DNA of 39,339 nucleotides from Alphaproteobacteria bacterium (GTDB taxonomy: Bacteria; Pseudomonadota; Alphaproteobacteria; UBA828). The DNA is taken from assembly GCA_016869195.1 (NCBI GenBank), contig VGET01000006.1, forward strand, positions 1 through 39,339, in the 5' to 3' direction. The first letter of the stretch is position 1. Each line of letters starts with the position of its first letter. Below are positions 1 through 10,559 of the stretch, piece after piece. The position numbers and the translations under genes are program-made. A model generated the notes under the pieces. That model did no database searches, was not told the DNA's origin, and saw nothing but the letters and a program-made list of their open reading frames with translations.

Positions 1-197
1 TGCGTGCCTGAGGCGCTCGCGCCGGCGGTCGGTCAGCTCCTGGTTGACGAAACCGCGCGACGTGCTCAAATCGATGCCTTCCGCTCGGTGGCGAGCGCCC
101 TCCGCTCCGGCGGCAAGCCGGCGAGCGAGCGGGCGGCCGACGTCATTCTATCGCTGATCGCCGACCGCCAATCACAGATGAAGAATGGGAGACCCTG

Positions 198-198
<1 letters not shown>
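1..198 (+). CDS. lpxB: Lipid-A-disaccharide synthase, C-terminal end (partial)
   Basis: The reading frame is open from the first base and ends at TGA 196-198, so this is the last 65 codons of a gene that begins outside the window. The visible tail reads as C-x-P-E-x-L-A, then LL and an Arg/Ala-rich helix, ending SERAAD-VILSLI, which is how LpxB proteins end (compare the C-x-P-x-x-L-A-x-A-x-x-x-LL pattern of the E. coli enzyme). LpxB is the glycosyltransferase that joins UDP-2,3-diacylglucosamine to lipid X in lipid A synthesis on the inner membrane face. It overlaps gloA by one base (TGATG). The gltA gene nearby supports the call, since lpxB neighbours gltA in many alphaproteobacteria. Only the tail is visible, so the identification is moderate. 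Confidence 0.62.
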
Positions 199-614
<416 letters not shown>

Positions 615-620
615 GCTGGC

Positions 621-860
621 TCAATGCAGCATCAGCCCGGCGATCAAGCCGCCGAGCGCCGCGACCGTGGCGATGACCGCCGGCTTGGCAATGGTGCCGA
701 GAACACGGAAGCGGGGTTGATTGTCATTGGCGGGGCGGAGCGGCCGGATGCGCGCGCGCCCCGCGACTTCCTCCACCGGCTCCGAGGCCAGCCGGCGCGC
801 ACGGCCGAGCGGCGCCCGCAGGCGCCGCTCGCCGCCCTCATTTTCGGCCTTCCTAACCAC
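621..860 (-). CDS. Small putative membrane protein, unknown function
   Basis: This frame encodes 79 residues: a basic, polar N-terminal half containing a RPANDN segment, then one hydrophobic stretch (about residues 59-78, [18 protein letters not shown]) that ends the protein, so it looks tail-anchored. I do not recognise a function. It would start at a GTG (858-860) overlapping the last codons of gltA by 8 bases, suggesting translational coupling to citrate synthase. Third codon positions are strongly G/C, as in neighbouring genes. PANDN-type segments recur in small alphaproteobacterial proteins, from memory. No clear Shine-Dalgarno sequence is visible, and a shorter or unexpressed frame is possible. 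Confidence 0.5.
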   Translation of the reverse strand: MVRKAENEGGERRLRAPLGRARRLASEPVEEVAGRARIRPLRPANDNQPRFRVLGTIAKPAVIATVAALGGLIAGLMLH

Positions 861-2178
861 GCTTGCCGATCGGCACGTAGGGCCGCTGCGGGGAACCAGT
901 GTAGAGCTGGCGTGGCCGGCCGATCTTCTGTTCGGGGTCCTCGATCATCTCTTTCCACTGCGCAACCCACCCTACGGTGCGCGCGACCGCAAACAGCACC
1001 GTGAACAACTGGGTCGGGAAGCCGAGCGCCTTCAGGATGATGCCCGAGTAGAAATCGACGTTCGGGTAGAGCTTGCGCTTCACGAAGTAATCGTCTTCAA
1101 GCGCGATGCGCTCGAGCTCCATCGCGATCTCAAGGAGCGGCTCGTCCTTGATGCCAAGATCGCTCAGGACCTCATGGCAGGTTTCGCGCATGACGCGGGC
1201 GCGCGGGTCGAAGTTCTTATAGACCCGGTGGCCGAAGCCCATGAGCTTGAAGTTGTCGTCCTTGTCCTTGGCGCGCTTGATGAACTCAGGAATGCGCTTC
1301 TTGTCGCCGATCTCGCGCAGCATCTTGAGCACGGCCTCGTTGGCGCCGCCATGCGCCGGGCCCCAGAGCGTCGCGATGCCGGCCGCGATGCAGGCATAGG
1401 GGTTCGCGCCCGAGGAGCCGGCGAGCCGGACCGTCGAGGTCGAGGCGTTCTGCTCGTGATCCGCGTGGAGAATCAGAAGGCGATCCATCGCCCGCGCATG
1501 GATCGGGTTTAGCTTGTACTCCTCGCACGGCACCGAGAACACCATGTGCAGGAAGTTCTCGGCATAGTTCAGCTCGTTGCGCGGATACATGAACGGCTGG
1601 CCGATCGAATATTTGTAGGCCATCGCGGCGATCGTCGGCATCTTCGCGATCAAGCGGTGCGACGCGATCATGCGGTGGGTCGCGTTCTTGATGTTGGTGT
1701 CCTCGTGATAGAACGCTGCGAGTGCGCCGACCACGCCGATCATCACCGCCATGGGGTGGGAATCGCGCCGGAAGCCGCGATAGAGCAGTTGGATCTGCTC
1801 GTGCACCATGGTGTGCTTGGTGATCGTGTTTTCGAAATCGGTTTTGGCCTTCGCATTCGGCAGGTCGCCGTTCAGGAGAAGGTAGGCGCACTCGAGGAAT
1901 GAGCTGTGCTCGGCCAGTTCATCGATGGGATAGCCGCGATGCAGCAGGACGCCCTTCTCACCATCGATGAAGGTGATGCCGGACTGGCAGCTGCCGGTCG
2001 CCATGAAACCCGGGTCGTAGGTGAAGTAGCCGGTCTCCTTGTAGAGCGCGCGCACATCGATGACGCCGGGGCCCAAGGTGCCATCATAAACGGGCAACGA
2101 CGCTGACTTGCCCGACGACCCGTCGGTGAGCGTGACGGTGCGGGCCGGCGTCATCTCTTTGACCACCTTGGCTGACAT
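853..2178 (-). CDS. gltA: Citrate synthase
   Basis: The 441-residue enzyme condenses acetyl-CoA with oxaloacetate to citrate at entry to the TCA cycle. The catalytic residues are in place: H276 ([10 protein letters not shown]), H317 ([14 protein letters not shown]) and D375 ([10 protein letters not shown]). The substrate-binding segment [13 protein letters not shown] and the C-terminal [20 protein letters not shown] are those of the hexameric, NADH-sensitive type of Gram-negative bacteria. I chose the ATG at 2176-2178 because GAGGGGAACC lies just upstream; an in-frame extension further upstream has no family resemblance. It lies 168 bases downstream of gltX on the same strand, a common pairing in alphaproteobacteria. 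Confidence 0.97.
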   Translation of the reverse strand: MSAKVVKEMTPARTVTLTDGSSGKSASLPVYDGTLGPGVIDVRALYKETGYFTYDPGFMATGSCQSGITFIDGEKGVLLHRGYPIDELAEHSSFLECAYLLLNGDLPNAKAKTDFENTITKHTMVHEQIQLLYRGFRRDSHPMAVMIGVVGALAAFYHEDTNIKNATHRMIASHRLIAKMPTIAAMAYKYSIGQPFMYPRNELNYAENFLHMVFSVPCEEYKLNPIHARAMDRLLILHADHEQNASTSTVRLAGSSGANPYACIAAGIATLWGPAHGGANEAVLKMLREIGDKKRIPEFIKRAKDKDDNFKLMGFGHRVYKNFDPRARVMRETCHEVLSDLGIKDEPLLEIAMELERIALEDDYFVKRKLYPNVDFYSGIILKALGFPTQLFTVLFAVARTVGWVAQWKEMIEDPEQKIGRPRQLYTGSPQRPYVPIGKRG

Positions 2179-2346
2179 CTGGTTCCCCTCGCTATTTGTT
2201 TGTTTCCGAACGAAAAATCGCGACAGGCGGCCTACCCCCGGCCACGCGGCACGCAACCCGATGACCTGTCAAGCCTACGCTGATTCAGAGACGCGATGAT
2301 AGGGCCAGAGGATTACGTTTTCAATTCAACCTGGTTAACGAGGCGC

Positions 2347-3750
2347 TCACGTCCGGGTGACATCGGTGATCCGGCCGAGGGTCGCCTCGCGCCCCAGGGC
2401 GGCCATGACGTCGAAGATCGGGGGAGACACGGACGAGCCGGTAAGGGCGGCGCGCAGTGGCTGCGCGATCGCGCCGAGCTTGAGGCCCTTGGCCTCTGCT
2501 TCCGCCCGGGTGGCCTGTTCGAGTGTCGCGGCGCTCCAATCCGAGCAGGTGCTGAGGCGCTCGGCGAATGCACGCAGCGCGGCCTTCCCATCCGGCCCGA
2601 GCTGCTTGGTCGCGCCGGCGTCCAGCGGGAGCGGTCGCGGTCGAAACAGGAACGCGGCGCCGTTGGCCAGCTCGATCAGCGTGCGGGCCCTGGGTTTCAG
2701 CGCCGGCAGAAGGCGATCGAGTTGGATGCCTTCCTCCGTGGTCAGGGCCCGGGCGAGCGACTTCTCGATGAGCGCCGCGACGGGCGGCCTCAGCACATCT
2801 CCTGCCGCCTCACGAATGTAGTGGGCGTTCAGGCTGAGCAGCTTCTCCATGTCGAAGCGGGCGGGCGAGCGGCCGATCGATTCGAGATTGAACCACTCGA
2901 TGGCCTTTGCGGTCGGGATGATCTCGTCATCGCCGTGGCTCCAGCCGAGCCGGAGCAGATAGTTCCGCATCGCCTCGGATAGCAGGCCGAGATGCGCATA
3001 GTCGCCGAGCGCGACCGCCCCATGGCGCTTCGACAGCTTGGCGCCGTCGGCGCCGTGGATCAGGGGAATATGGGCGTAGCGCGGCGGCTGCCAGCCGCAC
3101 GCCAGAAAGAGCTGCGTCTGGCGGAACGCGTTGGTCAGATGGTCGTCACCGCGGATCGCGTGGGTGATCGCCATGTCGTGATCATCGACCACGACCGAGA
3201 GCATGTAGGTCGGCGTGCCGTCGGCCCGGAGCAGCACCATGTCGTCGAGCTCGGCATTGGCGACCGCGACGCGACCCTGAACCAAATCCTCGACCACCGT
3301 TTCGCCCGATTGCGGCGCCTTGAAGCGGATGACCGGCTTCGCGCCGGGCGGTGCCTCCTTCGGGTCGCGGTCACGCCAGCGGCCATCATATTTGGGTGAG
3401 CGGCCCTCGGCCCGCGCGCGCTCGCGCATCTCGGCCAGTTCCTCGGGCGTGCAGTAGCAGTGATAGGCTCTGCCCTTGGCCAGCAGGTCGCGTGCGACGT
3501 CGGCATGACGCGAGGCGCGCGCGAACTGGAAGACCGGCTCGCCGTCCCAATCGAGGCCGAGCCAGCGCAGTCCCTCGATGATCGCGCGCACCGCATCTTC
3601 CGTCGAGCGTTCGCGGTCGGTGTCCTCGATGCGCAGCAGGAACCTGCCCTGGTGGTGGCGCGAGAACAGCCAATTGAACAACGCCGTGCGGGCGCCGCCG
3701 ATATGAAGATAGCCGGTGGGCGAGGGGGCGAAGCGGGTCACGACGGTCAT
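2347..3750 (-). CDS. gltX: Glutamate--tRNA ligase
   Basis: This is a 467-residue class I aminoacyl-tRNA synthetase. The N-terminus has the signature [22 protein letters not shown], with the HIGH-type motif at residues 16-19, followed by [13 protein letters not shown]. The KMSKS-type loop is KLSKRHG near residue 240. The C-terminal third is the helical anticodon-binding region. The ATG at 3748-3750 follows an AGGAATCC ribosome-binding site; an upstream in-frame extension is not family-like. Many alphaproteobacteria carry two GltX proteins, one of which may mischarge tRNA-Gln for the amidotransferase route; the sequence alone does not tell me which this is. It diverges from comEC across 74 bases. 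Confidence 0.96.
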   Translation of the reverse strand: MTVVTRFAPSPTGYLHIGGARTALFNWLFSRHHQGRFLLRIEDTDRERSTEDAVRAIIEGLRWLGLDWDGEPVFQFARASRHADVARDLLAKGRAYHCYCTPEELAEMRERARAEGRSPKYDGRWRDRDPKEAPPGAKPVIRFKAPQSGETVVEDLVQGRVAVANAELDDMVLLRADGTPTYMLSVVVDDHDMAITHAIRGDDHLTNAFRQTQLFLACGWQPPRYAHIPLIHGADGAKLSKRHGAVALGDYAHLGLLSEAMRNYLLRLGWSHGDDEIIPTAKAIEWFNLESIGRSPARFDMEKLLSLNAHYIREAAGDVLRPPVAALIEKSLARALTTEEGIQLDRLLPALKPRARTLIELANGAAFLFRPRPLPLDAGATKQLGPDGKAALRAFAERLSTCSDWSAATLEQATRAEAEAKGLKLGAIAQPLRAALTGSSVSPPIFDVMAALGREATLGRITDVTRT

Positions 3751-3824
3751 GGGGGATTCCTGGCGATTCAGGCGCTGCGCGGGGCGGGCCAGGGTGTAGC
3801 ATAACCGGACGCAGGGCGGAACCG

Positions 3825-6050
3825 ATGACGCCGATCGACTGGCCGGCCGAAACCATGCCACGTGAGAAGGGCCGCGCGGCCTCGGCGCTCGCGGCCTGGC
3901 TCCTGGCCGAGCGCGATCGCTGGGTGCTGTGGGCGCCGGTGCTCGTCGGCCTCGGCGTCATCCTCTATTTCGAGCTTGCGGTCGAGCCGCCATGGTGGCC
4001 GACGGCCATCGCGCTCGGGGCCTGCGTGCTCGCATCGATCCTCATGCACCGCCGCCCGGTTCCGCTCGTCCTCTGTCTCGTCGCTGGCCTGTTCGTGCTC
4101 GGCTTTGGTGCGGCCCAGCTGCGGACCGCTCTGGTCGACGCACCGATCCTGGAGCGCGAGGTCGGGCCGAGCTGGATCACTGGTCGCATCGCCGAGATTG
4201 GGCTTGATCCGAAAGAGGCCCGCGTCGTGCTCGAACAGGTCGAGATCGATGGTCTCGAGCCAGGTGCGACGCCGGCGCGGGTGCGTCTGAGCCTCCGCGG
4301 CTCACAGCTCGAGGGCGCCATTCGTGGCGCCGTGCCGGGCGAGCGCTTTCGCTTCCGTGCCGTGTTGCGCCCTCCGTCAAGTCCGACCGAGCCCGGCGCC
4401 TTCGACTTCGGGCGCCAGGCCTATTTCGACCAGATCGGCGGCACGGGTTATGTGCGGGGCGCGATCGAGCGCCTCGGCGATGGCGTTGAGGGCGGCCTCG
4501 CGGCTTCGCTCGCGCGCGTGCGCCATGCAGTGAGTCGGCGCATGATCGACGGTCTGCCGGGCGAGGCCGGGCCGTTCGCGGCGGCACTTGTCATCGGCGA
4601 GCGCAGCGCGATGCCGGGTGACCTCCAGGTCGCGATGCGCAATTCAGGTCTGGCGCATCTGATTGCGATCTCGGGCCTTAATTTTGCGCTGGTCGCCGGC
4701 TTCGTGTTTGTCGCGGTGCGCTTTGGCCTTGCCCTGATCCCCATGCTTGCCTTGCGCTTTCCAATCAAGAAATGGGCGGCGTTCACCGCGTTGCTCGCCT
4801 CGCTTGGCTATCTGTTGCTGACCGGCGCGAGTGTGCCGACCGAGCGGGCGTTTCTGATGACGGCACTGGTCCTGATTGCGGTGCTGATCGACCGAACGAG
4901 CCTGTCGATGCGGCTCCTGATGTGGGCGGCACTCGCGATCGTGCTGCACTCGCCCGAGGCCGTATTGAGCGCGAGCTTCCAGATGTCCTTCGGCGCGACG
5001 CTTGCCTTGATCGCAGCCTACGAAGCCATTCGCGCGCCGCTCGGCGGCTGGGCCGCGCGCTCGCGCTGGTGGCAACGGCCGGCGGTGTATTTCTTTGCCA
5101 TCGCCTTCACCTCGCTGGTCGCCGGCATCGCGACCGGGCCGTTCTCGCTCTACCACTTCAACCGGTTCGCGGACTATGGCCTGATCGCCAATCTGATCGC
5201 GGTGCCGTTGACCGGGCTCTGGGTCATGCCCTGGGGCTTGATCGCGCTCATCCTCATGCCGTTCGGCGTGGAAGAAGTGGCCCTGGTGCCGATGTCGCTC
5301 GGGCTCGACGGCATTGCCGCGACCGCCCGGATGGTGAGCGCGTGGCATGGTTCGGTCTCGCTCGTGCCGTCCATGCCACCGGTCGCGCTCGGGCTGATCG
5401 CGCTCGGCGGTTGCTGGCTCTGCCTGTCGCGCACGCGCTGGCGCTTTCTATCGGTGTTGCCGTTCGGGGCGGCCATTCTCGTTATCGGACTCGCGCGACC
5501 GCCCGATTTGCTTGTGGATGGCGAGGCCAAGATCTTCGCACGCCGGGGAGAGGACGGCCGACTTTGGCTGTCGTCGAATCGCCTAGCCCGCTTTGTGGGT
5601 GAGTCCTGGCTTCGCCGGTCGGGTCAGGAGGAGGCCGGCCCCTGGCCGCTCAATACCAGCCTTGCGGCGGAAGAGGAAAACGTCGGCGAAGGCTCATGGA
5701 CCGCCGAACTGCCGCCGTCATGCGACCTCGAAGGCTGCGTCTACTCGAAGGGCGCCATACGCGTGGCGGTACTGCGCGGGCGGGGTGCGCTCGACGAAGA
5801 ATGTCGGACCGCCGATCTCGTGGTTGCGCTGTTTCCAATCCGCAGCCGCGAAGTCTGCACTGAGCCAGACATCGTTATCGGTCGCTTCGACCTTTGGCGT
5901 CGCGGCACGCACGCGTTTTGGATCGATGATGGCGTCATCACGGTGCAAACGGTCGAACAAGACCGCGGACACCGTCCCTGGGCGCCAGGGCGTCGCACAA
6001 GGCGGAATGACGATCGCGCTGATGAAGGCGTCGGGAGCGACGCTCAGTAG
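3825..6050 (+). CDS. comEC: ComEC/Rec2 family competence membrane protein
   Basis: This 741-residue polytopic inner-membrane protein belongs to the ComEC/Rec2 family, which forms the channel for single-stranded DNA during natural transformation. The N-terminal third has two or three membrane segments and a soluble OB-like region (about residues 100-220, ending [21 protein letters not shown]). The competence domain follows (about 240-560) with [30 protein letters not shown], and [23 protein letters not shown]. The usual SGLH reads SGLN here. The C-terminal approximately 170 residues do not show the metallo-beta-lactamase HxHxDH motif seen in Gram-positive ComEC. Its 3' end overlaps the convergent lexA by 7 bases. 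Confidence 0.9.
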   Translation: MTPIDWPAETMPREKGRAASALAAWLLAERDRWVLWAPVLVGLGVILYFELAVEPPWWPTAIALGACVLASILMHRRPVPLVLCLVAGLFVLGFGAAQLRTALVDAPILEREVGPSWITGRIAEIGLDPKEARVVLEQVEIDGLEPGATPARVRLSLRGSQLEGAIRGAVPGERFRFRAVLRPPSSPTEPGAFDFGRQAYFDQIGGTGYVRGAIERLGDGVEGGLAASLARVRHAVSRRMIDGLPGEAGPFAAALVIGERSAMPGDLQVAMRNSGLAHLIAISGLNFALVAGFVFVAVRFGLALIPMLALRFPIKKWAAFTALLASLGYLLLTGASVPTERAFLMTALVLIAVLIDRTSLSMRLLMWAALAIVLHSPEAVLSASFQMSFGATLALIAAYEAIRAPLGGWAARSRWWQRPAVYFFAIAFTSLVAGIATGPFSLYHFNRFADYGLIANLIAVPLTGLWVMPWGLIALILMPFGVEEVALVPMSLGLDGIAATARMVSAWHGSVSLVPSMPPVALGLIALGGCWLCLSRTRWRFLSVLPFGAAILVIGLARPPDLLVDGEAKIFARRGEDGRLWLSSNRLARFVGESWLRRSGQEEAGPWPLNTSLAAEEENVGEGSWTAELPPSCDLEGCVYSKGAIRVAVLRGRGALDEECRTADLVVALFPIRSREVCTEPDIVIGRFDLWRRGTHAFWIDDGVITVQTVEQDRGHRPWAPGRRTRRNDDRADEGVGSDAQ

Positions 6051-6757
6051 CGGCGGAGCAGCCCCACGATGCGGCCCTGCACCCGCACCCGGCTCGGGCC
6101 GAAAATGCGGGTCTCATAGGCCGGATTGGCCGGCTCGAGCGCAATCGACTCGCCCTTGCGACGCAGGCGCTTCAACGTCACTTCGTTGTCGTCGACCAGG
6201 GCAACCACGATTGTGCCGTTGTGGGCCGTATCGCAGCGCTGGATGATCGCGGTGTCGCCGTCATAGATGCCGGCCTCGATCATCGAATCGCCCTCGACCT
6301 CAAGGGCGTAGTGTTCGCCCGTGCCGAGAAAGCTGGTCGGCAGGTCGATCCGCGTACTTTCATCGCGCAGCGCCTCGATCGGCGCGCCGGCGGCGATCCG
6401 ACCGTAGAGCGGCACGGAGATGGTGCGCGGCCGATTGCCCTGGCCGTTGCCATTGCGGTCCTGACCAAAGTCACCCGGTATCACATTGCCGCGTGGGCCG
6501 GTGTTGGAGGCCACGAGCTGGGGCCTGAGCTCTTCAGTCCGCGGCTGCGGAATCTTGGTTACTTCGAGCGCGCGCGCGCGGTGGGGCAGGCGGCGCAGGA
6601 ATCCGCGCTCCTCGAGCGCCGTGACCAGCCGGTGAATGCCCGACTTCGAGCGCAGCTTCACCGCCTCTTTCATCTCCTCGAACGAGGGGGCGGTGCCATG
6701 GGTCTTCAGGTGCGAGTCGATGAAGAGTAGGAGTTCGAGCTGCTTCTTGGTCAGCAC
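6044..6757 (-). CDS. lexA: LexA repressor, SOS response regulator
   Basis: LexA represses DNA-repair genes and cleaves itself when stimulated by RecA filaments. The N-terminal winged helix-turn-helix ([16 protein letters not shown], then [21 protein letters not shown]) is followed by a long polar linker (about residues 70-112) and the S24 peptidase domain. Counting from the GTG start, the cleavage site is A123-G124 (GRIAAGAP), the nucleophile is S158 (EGDSMIEAG) and the general base is K196 (EVTLKRLRR). The start at GTG 6755-6757 gives the usual alphaproteobacterial beginning and has GAGGG seven bases upstream; a TTG nine codons earlier is less likely. An SOS box lies about 48 bases upstream, indicating autoregulation. 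Confidence 0.96.
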   Translation of the reverse strand: MLTKKQLELLLFIDSHLKTHGTAPSFEEMKEAVKLRSKSGIHRLVTALEERGFLRRLPHRARALEVTKIPQPRTEELRPQLVASNTGPRGNVIPGDFGQDRNGNGQGNRPRTISVPLYGRIAAGAPIEALRDESTRIDLPTSFLGTGEHYALEVEGDSMIEAGIYDGDTAIIQRCDTAHNGTIVVALVDDNEVTLKRLRRKGESIALEPANPAYETRIFGPSRVRVQGRIVGLLRRY

Positions 6758-6804
6758 GCCTTGGCCCTCGCGCGATACGAACAAAGAGGAAACACCGGAC
6801 CAGC

Positions 6805-6819
6805 GTTCTATGTTGGTTC
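6805..6819 (-). promoter_or_regulatory. SOS box (LexA-binding site) of lexA
   Basis: The sequence GTTC-TATGTTG-GTTC matches the alphaproteobacterial LexA operator GTTC-N7-GTTC (GAAC-N7-GAAC on the coding strand) exactly. It lies about 48 bases upstream of the lexA start codon, where a repressor would block the promoter. This fits autorepression of lexA, as known for the family. Confidence 0.88.
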
Positions 6820-6882
6820 CGCCTTGAAGTCAAGCGAGACCAACTAGGGTGTTGTAAGTCCGCGCGATCCCTGATCGACGCC

Positions 6883-8091
6883 TCAAAGGGCGTCGAGTCG
6901 ATGGATCGGGACAGCGCTGCCGGCCGGGAGCGGGGGAGCTTTCGGAGCTCGCACGATCAGGCAGTCGGCGCGGGCTAACAGGCCAACCATCGAGCTGTCC
7001 TGCTTCTGAAACGGCGTGGCGATCAAGCCGCCGCTGGCCTCTGGGGACGGTTTCAATGTGGCCCTCAGATAGTCCTGGCGCTCATCGTTCTCGGCGAGCG
7101 CGGCGCCGACTTTCGCACGCTCAATCGACGGGGCGACCTCCGCCATCCCGAGCATCCGTCGAATGGCCGGGCCAAGGAACAGCAGCGCGCAGACCAGGGA
7201 TGACACCGGGTTTCCGGGCAGGCCAAGGAGCCGCGTATCGCCGATGTGGCCAAACATGAGTGGCTTGCCGGGCCGCATGGCGATTTTCCAGAAGTCGAGT
7301 TCGAGCCCAACGCCGCCCAACACATCGCGCACGAGGTCGTGCGTGCCGACTGAGGCCCCGCCCGTGGTGACGAGCAGGTCGGCGCCGCGGGCGCCCGCCG
7401 CGAGCGCCCGCAAGGACGCCTCATTGTCGAGCGCGATGCCGAGATTGATCGGCTCGCCGCCGAAGCGGCGGATCGCCGCCATCAGCGCGAGCGCATTCGA
7501 CGACACGATCTGGTTAGGCCCGATCGGTTCGCCCGGCATGACGATCTCATCGCCGGTCGCGAGCACGGCGATTCGCGGCCGGCGTGCGACGCGCAGCCAG
7601 GGCACGTTCATTGCCGCGGCAAAGCCGATGGCGCGGGCGTCGAGCCTGCGACCGGGCTCGAGGCCGATGTCACCCGCCTTGAAGTCGAGGCCAGCCGGCC
7701 GGACGAAACGTCCGAGCGGCGTGTCGAAGAGCACGTGGACTCGCTCGCCCTCGGCCTTGACGTTCTCCTGGATCACGATCGTGTCGGCGCCCTCGGGTAG
7801 AGGCGCGCCGGTAAAAATGCGCACCGCCTCACCCGCACCAACCCGGCCGCTGAAGCTCTTTCCGGCGGGCACCTCGCCGATCTGGCGCAAGGTGACCGGG
7901 GCCTTGGCGACGTCGGCGCCGCGCACCGCATAGCCGTCCATGGCTGAGACCGGCCAAGGCGGCTGCGTGACGCGCGCGCGCACCGGCTCGGCGAGCACGC
8001 GCCCATCGGCCTCGGCCAGCGAAACCGTCTCCGCGGTCAGCGGCGCGAAGGCATCAAGTATGCGTGCGGTGGCCTCGGCGACGCTCAACAT
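6883..8091 (-). CDS. moeA: Molybdopterin molybdenumtransferase
   Basis: MoeA inserts molybdate into adenylylated molybdopterin in the last step of molybdenum cofactor synthesis. The 402-residue protein shows the family's landmarks: SAMDGYAVRGADV near residue 50, GEAVRIFTGAPLPEGADTIVIQE, LATGDEI, the pterin-binding TTGGASVGTHDLV, and KPGKP-like MRPGKPLMFG followed by GLPGNPVSSL. The ATG at 8089-8091 is the first residue of family-like sequence (MLSVAEATARIL). It starts 13 bases after the stop of the trpC-moaC gene, so the two cofactor enzymes are likely cotranscribed. The gap to lexA is 125 bases and includes the lexA operator. Confidence 0.95.
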   Translation of the reverse strand: MLSVAEATARILDAFAPLTAETVSLAEADGRVLAEPVRARVTQPPWPVSAMDGYAVRGADVAKAPVTLRQIGEVPAGKSFSGRVGAGEAVRIFTGAPLPEGADTIVIQENVKAEGERVHVLFDTPLGRFVRPAGLDFKAGDIGLEPGRRLDARAIGFAAAMNVPWLRVARRPRIAVLATGDEIVMPGEPIGPNQIVSSNALALMAAIRRFGGEPINLGIALDNEASLRALAAGARGADLLVTTGGASVGTHDLVRDVLGGVGLELDFWKIAMRPGKPLMFGHIGDTRLLGLPGNPVSSLVCALLFLGPAIRRMLGMAEVAPSIERAKVGAALAENDERQDYLRATLKPSPEASGGLIATPFQKQDSSMVGLLARADCLIVRAPKAPPLPAGSAVPIHRLDAL

Positions 8092-8104
8092 GCGGGACAG
8101 ATGC

Positions 8105-9394
8105 TCATGAGCCGCGAAACTCGCCCGACTTGCCACCCACCTTGTGCAGCAAGCGCAGGTCGCTGATGCGCATGCCGCGGTCGATCGCCTTGCACATGTC
8201 ATAGACCGTGAGGGCCGCGACCGACGCAGCGGTCAGCGCCTCCATCTCGACGCCGGTGCGCGCGGTGATCCGGCAGGTCGCCACGATATCGACGGCGTTG
8301 CGCGTGACATCGCAGCTCAAATCAACCGAGACGGCGTCGAGCGCGAGTGGATGGCACAAGGGAATCAGCTCGGGCGTGCGCTTGGCGGCCATGATTCCGG
8401 CCAGCCGCGCGACCGCGAGCACGTCGCCCTTCTTCACGCCGCCCGCCATGATGCGCTGGAGCGTCGCGGGCTGCATGAAGACGCTCGCCGCTGCTGTCGC
8501 CGTGCGCTCGGTGATCTCCTTGGCGGACACGTCGACCATGTGCGCCTTGCCCTCGGCGTCGAAGTGCGTCAGGCCGCCCACGGCGGAAGCAGGTGAGGGT
8601 GCACGATCGCCGAGCAGCGCGCGTGTCGCCGCCGCCACGTCAGGCTGGCGCATCAGCGATTCACCGACCAGGAAACGGCGCACGCCGATCGCCGCCATGC
8701 GCTCGAGATCGTCATGACGTTCGAGCCCGCTTTCGCACACGACATCGCGATCCGGCGGCACCAGCGGCGCCAGGCGCTCCGAGGTCGCGAGATCGACCTT
8801 CAGCGTCTTGAGATTGCGGTTGTTGATGCCGATCAGGCGTGCCTTGAGCCGAAGCGCGCGCGCCAACTCGCCCTCGTCATGGACCTCGACCAGCACATCC
8901 ATGCTGAGCCGGTGCGCCGCATCCTCAAGCTCCGCCGCCTGATCATCCGACAGCGCGGCCATGATGAGCAGGATGCAATCGGCACCGAGCGCGCGCGCCT
9001 CGATCACCTGGAACGGATCGAGCATGAAATCCTTGCGCAGCACGGGCAGGCTCACCGCGGCCCGCGCCGCGGCAAGGAAGTGGTCTTCGCCCTGGAAATA
9101 GGGCGCATCGGTCAACACCGACAGACAGGTCGCGCCACCAGCTTCATAGGCGCGCGCGAGGCTCGGCGGGTCGAAGTCCGCGCGGATCAGGCCCTTGCTC
9201 GGCGAGGCCTTCTTCAACTCGGCGATCAGGCCGAAGCCGCCGCCCTGGGTCGCGCGCGACAGGGCTGCGGCAAAGCCGCGTGGCGGCGGGGCCGCGCGGG
9301 CCTCGGCCTCGAGCGCCGTGACGGTGCGCTCTGCCTTGCGGCGCGCGATGTGCTGCCACTTGTCGCGGCAGATCTGCGCCAGCGTGTCGCTCAC
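8105..9394 (-). CDS. trpC-moaC: TrpC-MoaC fusion: indole-3-glycerol phosphate synthase / cyclic pyranopterin monophosphate synthase
   Basis: One uninterrupted 429-codon frame contains two complete enzymes. Residues 1-262 are TrpC ([40 protein letters not shown]), which closes the indole ring precursor in tryptophan synthesis. Residues about 274-429 are MoaC ([54 protein letters not shown], with the catalytic pair D399 and K402), which makes cyclic pyranopterin monophosphate. They are joined by about ten residues ([11 protein letters not shown]) with no stop codon. A GTG at 8579-8581 could in principle start MoaC alone, but no Shine-Dalgarno sequence precedes it. The GTG start overlaps the trpD stop by four bases (GTGA). 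In relatives these are adjacent separate genes. Confidence 0.9.
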   Translation of the reverse strand: MSDTLAQICRDKWQHIARRKAERTVTALEAEARAAPPPRGFAAALSRATQGGGFGLIAELKKASPSKGLIRADFDPPSLARAYEAGGATCLSVLTDAPYFQGEDHFLAAARAAVSLPVLRKDFMLDPFQVIEARALGADCILLIMAALSDDQAAELEDAAHRLSMDVLVEVHDEGELARALRLKARLIGINNRNLKTLKVDLATSERLAPLVPPDRDVVCESGLERHDDLERMAAIGVRRFLVGESLMRQPDVAAATRALLGDRAPSPASAVGGLTHFDAEGKAHMVDVSAKEITERTATAAASVFMQPATLQRIMAGGVKKGDVLAVARLAGIMAAKRTPELIPLCHPLALDAVSVDLSCDVTRNAVDIVATCRITARTGVEMEALTAASVAALTVYDMCKAIDRGMRISDLRLLHKVGGKSGEFRGS

Positions 9395-10446
9395 GACGCG
9401 ACCTCTTCCTCGGGCGGCGGCGGCGGGCGGTTGGTGATCGTGATCAGGGCCTCGAGCCCGGCGCGCGCTCGTCCCGTGTCGATCGAGCGGGCGGCGAGCG
9501 CGAGGCCCGCCTTGAGGTCAGGCGCCTTGTCGGCGATCACCAGCGCGGCCGCGGCGTTGAGCAGCACGATGTCGCGGAGCGGCCCCGGTGCGCCATCGAG
9601 CAGCGCGCGCATGTGGCGTGCGTTCTCCTCGCCGTCTGCGCCCTTGAGGTCATCAAGGTTGGCGCGCGCGAGGCCAACTTCTTCCGGCGTCACGGTGAAA
9701 CGGCTGATCGCGCCGTTCTTGAGCTCGACGACGTGGCTCGGACCGGTCGTGGTCAACTCGTCCATGCCGTCATGGCCGTGGACGACCCAGACGCGCGTTG
9801 CCCCGAGATTGCGCTCCACCTCGGCCATCGGCTCGAGCCATTGCGGGCTGAACACGCCGAGCAATTGGCGCTTGGCGCCGGCGGGATTGGAGAGCGGGCC
9901 CAGCAGATTGAAGATCGTGCGTACCGCAAGCTCGACCCGCGCGGGCGCGACATGGCGGGTCGCGCCATGGTGCCTGGGTGCCATCATGAAGCCGATATTG
10001 GCGATGCGGAGAGCCTCTTCAATCAGCGCCACATCGGCATCGAGATTGACCCCGAGCGCCGCCAGCACATCGGCCGAGCCCGAGCGCGACGAGAGCGCCC
10101 GATTGCCGTGCTTCGCGACCGGCACGCCGGCGCCCGCGACCACGAGCGCCGCTGCGGTCGAGACGTTGAAGGTGCCGCGCGCGTCGCCGCCGGTGCCGCA
10201 GGTGTCGATCGCATTGCTCGGCGCCTGAACCCTGACCGCGCGCGACCTAAGCGCGAGCGCACCCCCAGTGATCTCATCGACCGTCTCACCGCGAACCCTG
10301 AGGCCCATCAGAAAGGCGCCCATCTGCGCAGGCGTTGCCTCGCCCGCCATCATGAGCGCGAAGGCGTGCTGCGCCCGCTCAGTCGAGAGGCGCTCGCCCT
10401 CCGCGATGCGGCGGAGAATGGCCTTCATGTCTTCGGTCTGGGTCAT
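9391..10446 (-). CDS. trpD: Anthranilate phosphoribosyltransferase
   Basis: TrpD attaches phosphoribose to anthranilate, the second step of tryptophan synthesis. The 351-residue protein has the nucleoside phosphorylase class II layout: an N-terminal helical domain, the PRPP-binding [17 protein letters not shown] segment, [23 protein letters not shown], the anthranilate-site [15 protein letters not shown], and [14 protein letters not shown]. The C-terminus is a proline- and glutamate-rich tail. I took the first ATG (10444-10446); a second ATG six codons in is also possible. trpE and trpG, usually upstream in alphaproteobacteria, are not in this window; the next gene upstream runs the other way. 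Confidence 0.96.
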   Translation of the reverse strand: MTQTEDMKAILRRIAEGERLSTERAQHAFALMMAGEATPAQMGAFLMGLRVRGETVDEITGGALALRSRAVRVQAPSNAIDTCGTGGDARGTFNVSTAAALVVAGAGVPVAKHGNRALSSRSGSADVLAALGVNLDADVALIEEALRIANIGFMMAPRHHGATRHVAPARVELAVRTIFNLLGPLSNPAGAKRQLLGVFSPQWLEPMAEVERNLGATRVWVVHGHDGMDELTTTGPSHVVELKNGAISRFTVTPEEVGLARANLDDLKGADGEENARHMRALLDGAPGPLRDIVLLNAAAALVIADKAPDLKAGLALAARSIDTGRARAGLEALITITNRPPPPPEEEVAS

Positions 10447-10510
10447 AGGGTCCGTGGGCTGGAAAAGATGCGGAACGCCGCCCGAGCAAACCGGTCGGCA
10501 GCCCCGCCGT

Positions 10511-10526
10511 CAAGGGTCAGCCCTTG
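10511..10526. promoter_or_regulatory. Inverted repeat upstream of the copper ATPase gene
   Basis: CAAGGG-TCAG-CCCTTG is a perfect six-base inverted repeat with a four-base centre, 33 bases before the chosen copper ATPase start and within the trpD/copA divergent region. It could be an operator or an mRNA stem-loop. It does not match the CueR consensus I know. Evidence is limited to the symmetry and position. Confidence 0.3.
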
Positions 10527-10559
10527 ATTCGGGGTGCCGGGCCGGACCACATAAAGGCC

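Noticed and set aside
8105-8581. Separate moaC gene starting at GTG 8579-8581
   Set aside because: No ribosome-binding sequence precedes the GTG and no stop codon separates it from trpC, so a fusion is the simpler reading; internal initiation is not excluded.
8714-10228. Long plus-strand open frame opposite trpC and trpD
   Set aside because: No recognisable domains, and both minus-strand genes are complete with conserved motifs.
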